Positions 1 to 7,321 of a DNA stretch of 9,091 bases are shown in pieces (position 1 is the first letter of the stretch; the number at the start of each line of letters is the position of its first letter). Below the pieces are notes generated by a model, which was not told the DNA's origin, ran no database searches, and worked only from the letters and a program-made list of their open reading frames with translations. A program made the position numbers and the translations under genes. Where the stretch lies: positions 1 to 9,091 of the forward strand of contig CAYVTV010000178.1 of NCBI GenBank assembly GCA_964454295.1. The letters are read 5' to 3'. This stretch comes from CAYVTV01 sp964454295. Its GTDB lineage: Bacteria; Bacteroidota; Bacteroidia; Bacteroidales; GCA-2748055.

Positions 1-1
1 G

Positions 2-592
2 GGAAACTATGGGGATGCCGCAACATGGCCGGCCTGGTTCTCGACGGTCAGCGCTTTGGCCACCGCGATCCTGATTATTCCGGCTATTACATGGATGTCC
101 AATAAATGGGGAAAAAGAAATGCCTTCATTATTTCAACAGCCATTTCAATGGTGGGATACGCATTAAAATGGTGGGGCTTCAACCCTGAGAATCCATGGA
201 TGATTTTCATGCCCATTCCATTGATGGTTTTCGGAATAGGCGGACTGTTCACATTAATGATGAGCATGACGGCAGATGTTTGCGATCTGGATGAGTTGAA
301 TAACGGTATGCCCAGAAAAGAAGGAACATTTGGAGCTATCTACTGGTGGATGGTGAAACTCGGGCAGGGGCTTGCCCTGGTCTTAGGGGGACTGGTTCTG
401 AAACTTGTAGGATTTGACCAGAATGCAGCCTTACAAACTGCGGAAACACTCACACGCCTGAGACTTGCAGATATTATCATCCCTGCACTCACAGCTGGTT
501 TGGCAATACTGGTGATGTGGAAATATGATCTGACTGAAGAAAAAGCCAGGGAAATCAAGAATGAGTTGGTTAGAAGGCGTGGAGAGTTGTAA
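2..592 (+). CDS. GPH-family (MelB-like) sugar:cation symporter, 3' end only
   Basis: C-terminal 196 residues of an inner-membrane major-facilitator transporter; the 5' half lies before the window and the frame is open from base 2. About five hydrophobic segments are visible, followed by a short charged cytoplasmic tail (EEKAREIKNELVRRRGEL). Between two helices sits a motif characteristic of the glycoside-pentoside-hexuronide family: ADVCDLDELNNG followed by PRKEGTFGAIYW and a KLGQ helix start. Family members move mono- or oligosaccharides with Na+ or H+. The tail ends 49 nt before the first GH17 gene on the same strand, so co-transcription is likely, and the inferred cargo is a beta-1,3-gluco-oligosaccharide. 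Substrate cannot be read from the sequence itself. The first 80 bases are clearly more GC-rich than what follows. Family assignment is confident; substrate is inference. Confidence 0.88.
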   Translation, partial: GNYGDAATWPAWFSTVSALATAILIIPAITWMSNKWGKRNAFIISTAISMVGYALKWWGFNPENPWMIFMPIPLMVFGIGGLFTLMMSMTADVCDLDELNNGMPRKEGTFGAIYWWMVKLGQGLALVLGGLVLKLVGFDQNAALQTAETLTRLRLADIIIPALTAGLAILVMWKYDLTEEKAREIKNELVRRRGEL

Positions 593-641
593 ATTAAAGA
601 TAAGCATCAATTTAAGTGTAAATAATTAAATAAATAACAAG

Positions 642-1577
642 ATGTCGTACAGAGCAGAAAAGTTTTTAAACTTTAAGGGATCAGACTTAGTTCTGAAAGA
701 AAGTTTTTTTGATGAAAAGTCGGATGAAGACATCAGGAATTTGTTCCTGGAAATATTGTATGGGGGCATTCACGGGTTCTGTTTCAGTCTTTATGAAGAG
801 GGTCAGAAACCCGGTGATATTATTGCTGAAGAACAAATAAGACGACGGATGAAGATTATTCAACCCTACACAAAATGGATCCGCTCATTCTCCTGCATTG
901 ATGGAAATGAACTGATCCCTAAGGTTGCAAAGGAATTTGGAATAAAAACACTGGCAGGGGCATGGTTGGGCAGTGAAGAGGATAAAAACAGGCAGGAAAT
1001 TGAAAGCCTGATCCGTTTGGCAAAAGATGGTCTGGTTGATATTGCTGCTGTGGGGAACGAAGTGCTTTACAGAAATGACCTGTCAGAACATGAACTCATA
1101 AACTATATTCAACAGGTAAAAAAAGAAATCCCGGATATTCCGGTGGGTTACGTTGATGCCTATTACGAGTTTACGCAACGGCCATTGCTGGCAGAAGCCT
1201 GTGATGTGATCTTATGTAATTGTTACCCATACTGGGAGGGCACAGATTTCAGGTATTCGCTGCAGCACATGCAACAGATGTACAATCAGGCCGTTCATGC
1301 AGTAAAAAGGAAACGTGTTATTATAACAGAAACAGGCTGGCCAAGTAAAGGAGAAAACATGGGAAATGCCCTCCCTTCTCCTCAGAATGCAATTAAATAT
1401 TTTATCAATACCCAGTTATGGGCGATGGACGAAAATATTGAAGTGTTTTATTTTTCGTCATTTGATGAATCGTGGAAAGTTGGGAATGAAGGAGAGGTTG
1501 GCGCTTATTGGGGGATATGGGATCATCTTGGAAAATTAAAATATGCTGATGAAGATTTTTCAAAAATCAGGCATTAA
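642..1577 (+). CDS. Glycoside hydrolase family 17 protein, no signal peptide (first of pair)
   Basis: A 311-residue TIM-barrel enzyme of GH17, the family of retaining beta-1,3-glucanases and beta-1,3-glucanosyltransferases. The acid/base glutamate is in AVGNEV (E140) and the nucleophile is in ITETGWPSKG (E230), both the usual GH17 signatures; FDESWK (274-279) and AYWGIW near the C-terminus also fit. An N-terminal GFCFSLYEEGQKPGD stretch corresponds to the first barrel strand. The start is ATG at 642; the N-terminus (MSYRAEKFLNFKG) is hydrophilic, with no signal peptide or lipobox, so the enzyme is predicted to be cytoplasmic. No Shine-Dalgarno precedes it, as is usual in Bacteroidota. It follows the symporter by 49 nt and overlaps the next GH17 gene by 35 nt, suggesting an operon acting on imported beta-1,3-gluco-oligosaccharides. 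Whether it hydrolyses or transglycosylates cannot be told. Confidence 0.9.
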   Translation: MSYRAEKFLNFKGSDLVLKESFFDEKSDEDIRNLFLEILYGGIHGFCFSLYEEGQKPGDIIAEEQIRRRMKIIQPYTKWIRSFSCIDGNELIPKVAKEFGIKTLAGAWLGSEEDKNRQEIESLIRLAKDGLVDIAAVGNEVLYRNDLSEHELINYIQQVKKEIPDIPVGYVDAYYEFTQRPLLAEACDVILCNCYPYWEGTDFRYSLQHMQQMYNQAVHAVKRKRVIITETGWPSKGENMGNALPSPQNAIKYFINTQLWAMDENIEVFYFSSFDESWKVGNEGEVGAYWGIWDHLGKLKYADEDFSKIRH

Positions 1578-2481
1578 ACCTGGCAGGGCGATATGCTATT
1601 CCGGGTTCAGAAATGGTCAAAACCCGGGCGGAATATATCCCTCCTATGAGCAGATAAAGGAAGACTTAATGCTGCTGCATAAGCACTGGAAGTATCTTCG
1701 GCTATTTGATTGTGACCGGCATGCAGAAACAGTTTTGGAAGTGATAAACAGGGAAAAACTGGGTTTTCAGCTTATGCTGGGAGCATACATTGGCGCTGAG
1801 ATGAACAATTTCAACTGCCCATGGAATGGCGGAGTGTATTCAGAAGAGCAGTTAGCATTAAACAGCATGAATAATAGGCATAAAATTACAAAATTGATTG
1901 AACTGGCAAATAAATATAATGATGTCATTTTCTCTCTCTCAGTGGGAAACGAAACATGCGTTGAATGGACAGACCATTATGTGCCGGAAAGTAAAGTGGT
2001 GCATTATGTAAAGCAGGTAAAAGAAAAAGTAACTCAACCTGTTAGTTTTTGCGATAATTATGCTCCATGGCTCTTTAAACTGGAACATTTAGCAGAAGTA
2101 GTTGATTTTATTTCCATTCATACGTATCCCGTTTGGGAATACCGGCATATTGATGATGCTCTTGAGTATACAAAAGAGAATTATTACTCGGTAATAAACA
2201 AATATCCTGACAAGGCGGTAGCTATAACAGAAGCAGGTTGGGCAACCAGTTCAAACGGAAGAGGTATTGACCCGGATAATGCCAATGAAGAATATCAGAA
2301 AATATATTTTGAGAAACTAATGGAATGGACAGAGAAAGAAAGCATTCTTGCTTTCTTCTTTGAAGCGTTTGATGAATCATGGAAGGGCTCCCCGGAACCT
2401 TTGGAACCTGAAAAACACTGGGGGTTGTTTAAAATTGACAGGACACCGAAAATGGCAGTAAGTTTTTTATTTCAAAAATAA
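1543..2481 (+). CDS. Glycoside hydrolase family 17 protein, no signal peptide (second of pair)
   Basis: A 312-residue GH17 enzyme of a different subtype from its neighbour. The acid/base glutamate is in LSVGNET (E137) and the nucleophile in AITEAGWATSSNG (E230). Other family features are YSGFRNGQNPGG (19-30) at the first strand, LRLFDCD, SIHTYPVWEY (191-200) and FEAFDESWKGSPEP. A cysteine-containing insert around residues 88-99 (MNNFNCPWNGG) is absent from the first copy. The start is ATG at 1543, inside the preceding gene in the +1 frame; a second ATG at 1549 is equally possible and would shorten the overlap to 29 nt. No Shine-Dalgarno is seen, so translational coupling is likely. There is no signal peptide, so it should be cytoplasmic. 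The two paralogues are diverged rather than recent duplicates, which suggests complementary specificity on beta-1,3-glucan fragments (inference). Confidence 0.9.
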   Translation: MLMKIFQKSGIKPGRAICYSGFRNGQNPGGIYPSYEQIKEDLMLLHKHWKYLRLFDCDRHAETVLEVINREKLGFQLMLGAYIGAEMNNFNCPWNGGVYSEEQLALNSMNNRHKITKLIELANKYNDVIFSLSVGNETCVEWTDHYVPESKVVHYVKQVKEKVTQPVSFCDNYAPWLFKLEHLAEVVDFISIHTYPVWEYRHIDDALEYTKENYYSVINKYPDKAVAITEAGWATSSNGRGIDPDNANEEYQKIYFEKLMEWTEKESILAFFFEAFDESWKGSPEPLEPEKHWGLFKIDRTPKMAVSFLFQK

Positions 2482-2493
2482 ATACCTAAAAAA

Positions 2494-2513
2494 GTCTATC
2501 GAAAGGAATAGAC
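2494..2513 (+). other. Short inverted repeat in the GH17 / secreted-protein gap
   Basis: GTCTAT (2494-2499) and ATAGAC (2508-2513) form a perfect 6-bp stem around an 8-nt purine-rich loop, CGAAAGGA. It lies 12 nt after the second GH17 stop and about 80 nt before the next start. There is no T-run after it, so it is not a standard terminator. It could be an operator half-site pair or an mRNA processing or stability hairpin at the 3' end of the GH17 message; nothing seen decides between these. Confidence 0.3.
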
Positions 2514-2594
2514 AGTCAAAACGATGTATTATTGGTAAACATTATAAAATTTAATTTTAATTCAATTTATTTATTAACTTTTAATTTATGTATT

Positions 2595-3929
2595 ATGAGA
2601 ATTTTTACTTTTTTACTTACAATGATGTGTATCACATCATTAAGTATGGCTCAGAATGCGCCGATCGATTTTGAATCAGGCGGATATGGTGCCGATTGGA
2701 CATGGTCAGTTTTCGAAAACGATACCAACCCGGCACTGGAAATTATTGACAATCCACATTCAACAGGAATTAACACTTCTGCTAAAGTAGCTAAATTTAC
2801 GGCCTTGCAGACAGGGAATCCCTGGGCTGGCACTGAATCTTTGCAAGGTGATTTAGGTACTTTTGAATGGACTAACGATAACCGGATTGTGAAGATAATG
2901 GTTTACAAAACGGTGATCAGCGATGTGGGAATTAAATTTGATGCAGGAACACCACCAAATGACTGGTCATCAGGAGAAATAAAAGTAGCAAACACTAAGA
3001 TTAACGAATGGGAAGAATTGACTTTTGATTTTTCTCTTGCTGCAAACCCTCCGGCAGAGTTTGGCGGTTTGAAAAGAATCATCATCTTCCCCGATTTTCT
3101 TGCCAGGGAACAGGATAATATCATTTATTTCGATAATATAACTTTCCATACCGGAGGCGCGCCACCGGCTGATCCAACTACGGCAGCACCAACCCCCCCC
3201 GCAAGGAATACAGAAGATGTAATTTCCCTGTTCAGCCATGCCTATACGGATGTTCCTGTAGATACATGGAGAACCGACTGGTCACAAGGTACATTGGAAA
3301 ATGTCAGCATTGCAGACAACGCCACAAAAAAATATTCAAATCTCAATTATGTAGGCATCGAAACAATAGCCAATCAACTTGATGTTTCGGGAATGACACA
3401 TTTTCATATTGATGTGTGGTCAGCCAATTTTACATTATTAAAAATAAAACTGGTCGACTTTGGAGCAAATGAGATTTATGGAGGGGGTGACGATGTAGAA
3501 CATGAGCTCGTTTTCAACTCACCTGCAAAAGGCGAATGGGTAAGTCTGGACCTGCCATTGAGTGATTTCACAGGACTTACTACACAACAAAACCTGTCAC
3601 AGTACATTTTGACAGGTGAACCTACCGGTTCGGCTATTGTCTATGTGGATAATGTATACTTTTACAAGGAAGTGCCAAATAGCACCAATGAGCTATCTTC
3701 TGTTCAAAATAAAGTAAATGTATATCCTAATCCAGTCTCATCAGGTGAGCTGCTTCAGCTAACTTCTGAAGTCAGCCAGATCGATATTTTTGATTTTAGC
3801 GGAAGAGTGATTAAGACCTTGAAAGCTGTTTCAGTGATGAATACAAATGAACTGAAACAAGGTGTTTATATTTTGAGAATCCAAACTAACGATGGCTGGG
3901 TTCAAACACAAAAACTTGTTGTGAAATAA
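2595..3929 (+). CDS. Secreted T9SS protein with two carbohydrate-binding-like domains
   Basis: A 444-residue extracellular protein with no recognisable catalytic domain. Starting at ATG 2595 gives a classic signal peptide (MRIFTFLLTMMCITSLSMAQ, cut near residue 20). The same frame is open to a TTG at 2532, but that would add 21 residues before the signal peptide. Domain 1 (about 23-185) is a beta-rich jelly-roll-like module ending in IIYFDNITFH. A proline/threonine/alanine linker follows (about 187-203). Domain 2 (about 206-358) begins DVISLFSHAYTDVPVD and ends IVYVDNVYFYKE; this module is typical of Bacteroidota laminarinases and related secreted binding proteins. Residues about 375-444 are a type A T9SS sorting domain (VNVYPNPVSSGE, GVYILRI, QKLVVK end). 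Family knowledge implies export by T9SS to the surface or medium. The inferred role is binding beta-1,3-glucan for the downstream enzymes. An eight-C tract lies in the linker. Confidence 0.87.
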   Translation: MRIFTFLLTMMCITSLSMAQNAPIDFESGGYGADWTWSVFENDTNPALEIIDNPHSTGINTSAKVAKFTALQTGNPWAGTESLQGDLGTFEWTNDNRIVKIMVYKTVISDVGIKFDAGTPPNDWSSGEIKVANTKINEWEELTFDFSLAANPPAEFGGLKRIIIFPDFLAREQDNIIYFDNITFHTGGAPPADPTTAAPTPPARNTEDVISLFSHAYTDVPVDTWRTDWSQGTLENVSIADNATKKYSNLNYVGIETIANQLDVSGMTHFHIDVWSANFTLLKIKLVDFGANEIYGGGDDVEHELVFNSPAKGEWVSLDLPLSDFTGLTTQQNLSQYILTGEPTGSAIVYVDNVYFYKEVPNSTNELSSVQNKVNVYPNPVSSGELLQLTSEVSQIDIFDFSGRVIKTLKAVSVMNTNELKQGVYILRIQTNDGWVQTQKLVVK

Positions 3930-3950
3930 ATAAATTTAACCTCTTTTATG

Positions 3951-3982
3951 AGCCGTCTGTTTACAGGCGGCTTTTTTTTTCT
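3951..3982 (+). terminator. Rho-independent terminator after the secreted-protein gene
   Basis: AGCCGTCTG (3951-3959) pairs with CAGGCGGCT (3964-3972) as a 9-bp stem with one G-U wobble and a TTTA loop, followed at once by a run of T (3972-3980). It begins 21 nt after the stop codon at 3929 and separates the enzyme/binding-protein unit from the regulator gene, which therefore probably has its own promoter in the short stretch between about 3983 and 4017. Confidence 0.88.
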
Positions 3983-4017
3983 AAATTGCATAAGATTTTT
4001 TATGATTTGATAATTTA

Positions 4018-6711
4018 TTGAAAACGCTGGCAACATATTTAATAGTGTTTATTCTCGGTGCACATGCTATCAACGCACAAAAGTTACCGGAGAAAGGCGT
4101 GCCCTTGCTACAAAACTTCAGCCCTGCAGAGTATCAGAATAAAGGTAAAATATGGGATATTTATTCGGCTGAAAACGGAATTGTCTATATGGCCGCTGAC
4201 AGAGGCCTGCTGGAATATGACGGAAAAACATGGAATAGCTTTAAGGGAAGTGAAGGATTTACCCGGTCATTAGTAGTGGTAAATGATTCACTTATTTATA
4301 CCGGTTCCGATTTGGATTTTGGAGTCTGGAAAAAGAATAAATATCAGGCTTTTGAGTATACTTCCCTATATCCTTTCCGGGAGGATATTTCTGATATCAA
4401 TGAAGAATTCTGGAACGTTCACAAGGTTAAAGACAATATTATTTTCACTTCTTTCTTTAATATTTATGTTTATAAAAATCAACAACTTACCAAAATAAGC
4501 GCCCCAAATAGATTTACTGGTAGTTATGCAGTAGATGATTCTTTATATTTTGCAGACGAAAAAGAGGGTTTGTTTATTTTTAACGAATTGTCACTTAAAC
4601 AGGTATTCAATTATCCGGATGATAAAAATTTTCAGATTTCCGGGATGTGCCATTATGATGGGGGTATTGTAATAGTTACCAGGAAATCAGGTTTGTTTTT
4701 CTATTCATCCGGTAATATTAGCGTGTTTAATAATAAATTATCTCAAAAGCTGAAAATGGCAAATGTTTTTAGTTTTGAACAAATCAATAGCACTTACCTG
4801 GCTTTTGGAACTGTTTTCAGAGGGTTATATATCACTGATTTAGATGGGAAAATAATTCATCATATCAACAAGCAAAAGGGATTACCCAATAACACTGTTT
4901 TAAGCCTGCATTATTGTCCATCCGGCAAATTGTGGATGGGACTTGATTATGGGATTTCTGCACTGAACCTGAAAAGTAATCTTACTTATTTCTATGATTA
5001 CAGAGGAGATTTCGGGACAGGTCACACTGCATTGTTAAAGGATGACATCTTTTATTTGGGGACCAATCAGGGTTTATATACATCGGGATGGGATGACTTA
5101 AATAACGATGTGGATTTTAACAGGTTTCAGCTTATTTCAGGAACTGAAGGACAGGTTTGGACTTTAAGGAACATAGACAATAGTATATTCATAGGACATG
5201 ACCAGGGATTATTTATATTAAAGGAAAATACTATTCAAAAATTGGGTAACCAGGCTGGAGTCTGGACCATTCTGCCTTATAAAGATTATTTGTTAACCGG
5301 AAATTACTACGGTATTTCAATTTTTAAAAAATCCATTAACAAGTGGACCTTTCTGAAAAATATGGAACTTATTTTAGGTTCATGCAATCAGTTAATCATA
5401 GAAAATGATAATATTTTATGGGTAAATATTCCCAATTTTGGTATCATAAGAGCTATTCTGGATCATAATCTCTATCCTGCCGAAAGGTTGATCTTTCCTG
5501 AAAAGGATTTCGCAGGGAATTATCCTTACCTGATAATGGATAATTCGGGAGTTCATGTTATTACAGATAAGTTTAAATATACATATAACAAGATTGATGA
5601 AGATTTTAGTCAACAGGTTGAAATAAATAATTATCCCAAAGTGGAAGGCCTGTTATCAGGTGTTTATATTGCAGATTCAATAAGTCGCGACTATGAATTT
5701 TATTCTGTTTACAATGGATTTGCCCTTAAGTATCATAATAGTCTTGAAGAAGAAAGCTCATTGACTCATACCCTGATCCTCCGAAAAATTGAAGCATTCA
5801 ATAATGAAGGCAAGAGCCTGTTATATCCCGATGCAATAGTTCCATTCAATCTTAATAATTTTCTTATTGAGTATATTGTTCCCAATCAGGATGATGTATT
5901 ATATCAATACAAATTGAATGAATCGGAAAAATGGATTTCATGGGGTACAAATAATGCCTTTGAATTCTTAAACCTAAAGGAGGGTAAATATACACTTCGT
6001 GTGAGAGCGAATGCCAATGGGGAAGTCACAGAGCCCATAGATGTATCATTCCGTATTGCCCCCCCGTGGTATCGCTCCTGGTACGCTTATGTATTTTATA
6101 TTTCGATTTTAGTTTTCATAGCTTACTTAATTCGCAGCTGGCAAAAATTATTATTGAAAAAACAAAAGAAAAGCCTGCTGATCAAACAAAAAAATTCTTT
6201 GCGGGAGCAGGCCGAAAAGCATCAGCAGAAGATATTGCTTCTTGAACAGGAGCGGCTTAAAATAGAAAACAATCAGATTAAACAGCAATTAAAAAGCAAA
6301 ACTATAGAATTGGCAAGTAAAGCCAAGGAAAGCGAGGATAAAAACCGGTTACTGCTTACCCTGAAAGAAAAATTTGATAACGCGCAAAAAGATCCGAATC
6401 TATCAAATTTTCGATGGGGTGAAATAAGAAGATTGTTGGATTCCTATCTGAAAACTGAAGACAAAACATTTGAGATTCAAATTGATGAATTGCATCAGGA
6501 TTTTTTTAAAAGATTAAAGGAAAGATTCCCGGATTTGTCAATCAATGATTTACGCTTATGTGCATATCTAAAGATAGGACTGAACTCCAAAGAAATATCC
6601 GATTTGTTAAATATTCAGCCTTCGAGTGCATATATAAGTCGTTCACGGCTTAGAAAGAAGCTTAACCTGAAAGTGGATGAGGATTTACACGATTTTTTAA
6701 TTAATATCTAA
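4018..6711 (+). CDS. Membrane-spanning sensor/transcription regulator (propeller, Y_Y_Y, LuxR-like HTH)
   Basis: An 897-residue one-protein signalling device. A signal sequence (1-20, ending INAQ) is followed by a long periplasmic beta-propeller of the two-component-regulator type to about residue 590, with repeats such as GIVYMAADRGLLEYDGKTW and KLWMGLDYGISALNL. Next come a Y_Y_Y domain (about 614-680), one transmembrane helix (about 688-706), a long charged coiled coil (about 709-790) and a C-terminal LuxR/GerE-like HTH (about 838-890; LSINDLRLCAYLKIGLNSKEIS, then SSAYISRSRLRKKL). There is no histidine-kinase or receiver domain, so a periplasmic ligand is inferred to act directly on DNA binding, as in SusR-type regulators. 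The start must be TTG at 4018: an in-frame TGA lies at 4003-4005 and no ATG gives the signal sequence. It probably controls the adjacent glucan genes (inference from position). A seven-C tract precedes the transmembrane helix. Confidence 0.88.
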   Translation: MKTLATYLIVFILGAHAINAQKLPEKGVPLLQNFSPAEYQNKGKIWDIYSAENGIVYMAADRGLLEYDGKTWNSFKGSEGFTRSLVVVNDSLIYTGSDLDFGVWKKNKYQAFEYTSLYPFREDISDINEEFWNVHKVKDNIIFTSFFNIYVYKNQQLTKISAPNRFTGSYAVDDSLYFADEKEGLFIFNELSLKQVFNYPDDKNFQISGMCHYDGGIVIVTRKSGLFFYSSGNISVFNNKLSQKLKMANVFSFEQINSTYLAFGTVFRGLYITDLDGKIIHHINKQKGLPNNTVLSLHYCPSGKLWMGLDYGISALNLKSNLTYFYDYRGDFGTGHTALLKDDIFYLGTNQGLYTSGWDDLNNDVDFNRFQLISGTEGQVWTLRNIDNSIFIGHDQGLFILKENTIQKLGNQAGVWTILPYKDYLLTGNYYGISIFKKSINKWTFLKNMELILGSCNQLIIENDNILWVNIPNFGIIRAILDHNLYPAERLIFPEKDFAGNYPYLIMDNSGVHVITDKFKYTYNKIDEDFSQQVEINNYPKVEGLLSGVYIADSISRDYEFYSVYNGFALKYHNSLEEESSLTHTLILRKIEAFNNEGKSLLYPDAIVPFNLNNFLIEYIVPNQDDVLYQYKLNESEKWISWGTNNAFEFLNLKEGKYTLRVRANANGEVTEPIDVSFRIAPPWYRSWYAYVFYISILVFIAYLIRSWQKLLLKKQKKSLLIKQKNSLREQAEKHQQKILLLEQERLKIENNQIKQQLKSKTIELASKAKESEDKNRLLLTLKEKFDNAQKDPNLSNFRWGEIRRLLDSYLKTEDKTFEIQIDELHQDFFKRLKERFPDLSINDLRLCAYLKIGLNSKEISDLLNIQPSSAYISRSRLRKKLNLKVDEDLHDFLINI

Positions 6712-6761
6712 AGATTCAAACTTATATTAAGTGCGGAACTTCAATAAATAATCAATTTCTC

Positions 6762-7223
6762 TCAGAACAGAAACCATGCCGATCCAAGACCAAATAATAA
6801 ACTGTAAATGACTGCTTCCATTTGTATGGTCCAGAACACCCTTCTCCTTACAAATTCCGGTTTCATGTAGATCACTCCTTCCAGGGTATTTGAAAACGGA
6901 ATTGCGCTGCAGAAATCAGCGTACACAAACATCAATCCGCCCATAAAAGCAAAGCGTAAACCGAATGACAGGTCGCTCAGTGTTCCAAGAACCGGATAAA
7001 GAACAATGGACATCAGAACAGCTCTTAAAAGCTGTACGGGGATGATCTTCTTATTCACACTTAACGCCTCCTGGGGATCAGACATGTTTCTGAGGAATGA
7101 TTGGTACAATTGCTCTCTTCCTCCGTATAACTTTTTTGAAAACTGATAATTTATGAATCCTGCAATGTAGTAAGCAAGTGTGTGGATGAAAAAGAATAAT
7201 AAACTGAATTTAATGTAGTCCAT
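6762..7223 (-). CDS. Four-helix integral membrane protein of unknown function
   Basis: A 153-residue protein I do not recognise. Hydrophobic segments lie at about residues 5-24, 63-82, 86-108 and 131-152. Between the first two is a hydrophilic loop (FSKKLYGGREQLYQSFLRN) and between the last two a basic stretch, FVRRRVFW. No cofactor or catalytic motif is evident. The gene is convergent with the regulator, with only 50 nt between their stops and no convincing terminator there. The start at 7223 is supported by a textbook Shine-Dalgarno, AAAGGAGG, seven nt upstream, which no other start in the window has. That makes efficient translation, or acquisition from an SD-using lineage, worth considering. 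The assignment as a real gene rests on length, the ribosome-binding site and coherent membrane topology. Confidence 0.75.
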   Translation of the reverse strand: MDYIKFSLLFFFIHTLAYYIAGFINYQFSKKLYGGREQLYQSFLRNMSDPQEALSVNKKIIPVQLLRAVLMSIVLYPVLGTLSDLSFGLRFAFMGGLMFVYADFCSAIPFSNTLEGVIYMKPEFVRRRVFWTIQMEAVIYSLLFGLGSAWFLF

Positions 7224-7230
7224 AATAATT

Positions 7231-7238
7231 CCTCCTTT
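7231..7238 (-). promoter_or_regulatory. Strong Shine-Dalgarno for the small membrane protein
   Basis: On the minus strand the sequence reads AAAGGAGG, then seven nt, then ATG. This fixes the start at 7223. The other starts in the window (642, 1543, 2595, 4018, 8086, 8632, 8928) have AT-rich leaders without an SD, the normal Bacteroidota pattern. Confidence 0.75.
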
Positions 7239-7321
7239 ATTGGTTACACGTTGGGTTTATAAATTCGCTACATGAATATCAGTAAATTTAATGATGGTCG
7301 CTTTAAAAAAGTATTTTAATA

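Noticed and set aside
2532..2594. Upstream TTG start that would lengthen the secreted protein by 21 residues
   Set aside because: It would place 21 residues before a clean signal peptide that begins at ATG 2595; the signal peptide decides the start.
2651..3239. Minus-strand open frames under the secreted-protein gene
   Set aside because: They lie entirely opposite a well-supported gene with clear domains; no homology signal is seen.
4001..4017. Promoter -7 box for the regulator (TATGATTTG)
   Set aside because: Spacing inside the box is three instead of two bases relative to TAnnTTTG, no clear -33 partner was found, and it is too close to the TTG start.
6712..6761. Bidirectional terminator between the convergent genes (AAGT-GCGGA-ACTT)
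   Set aside because: The stem is only about 4 bp with no clean T-run on either side.
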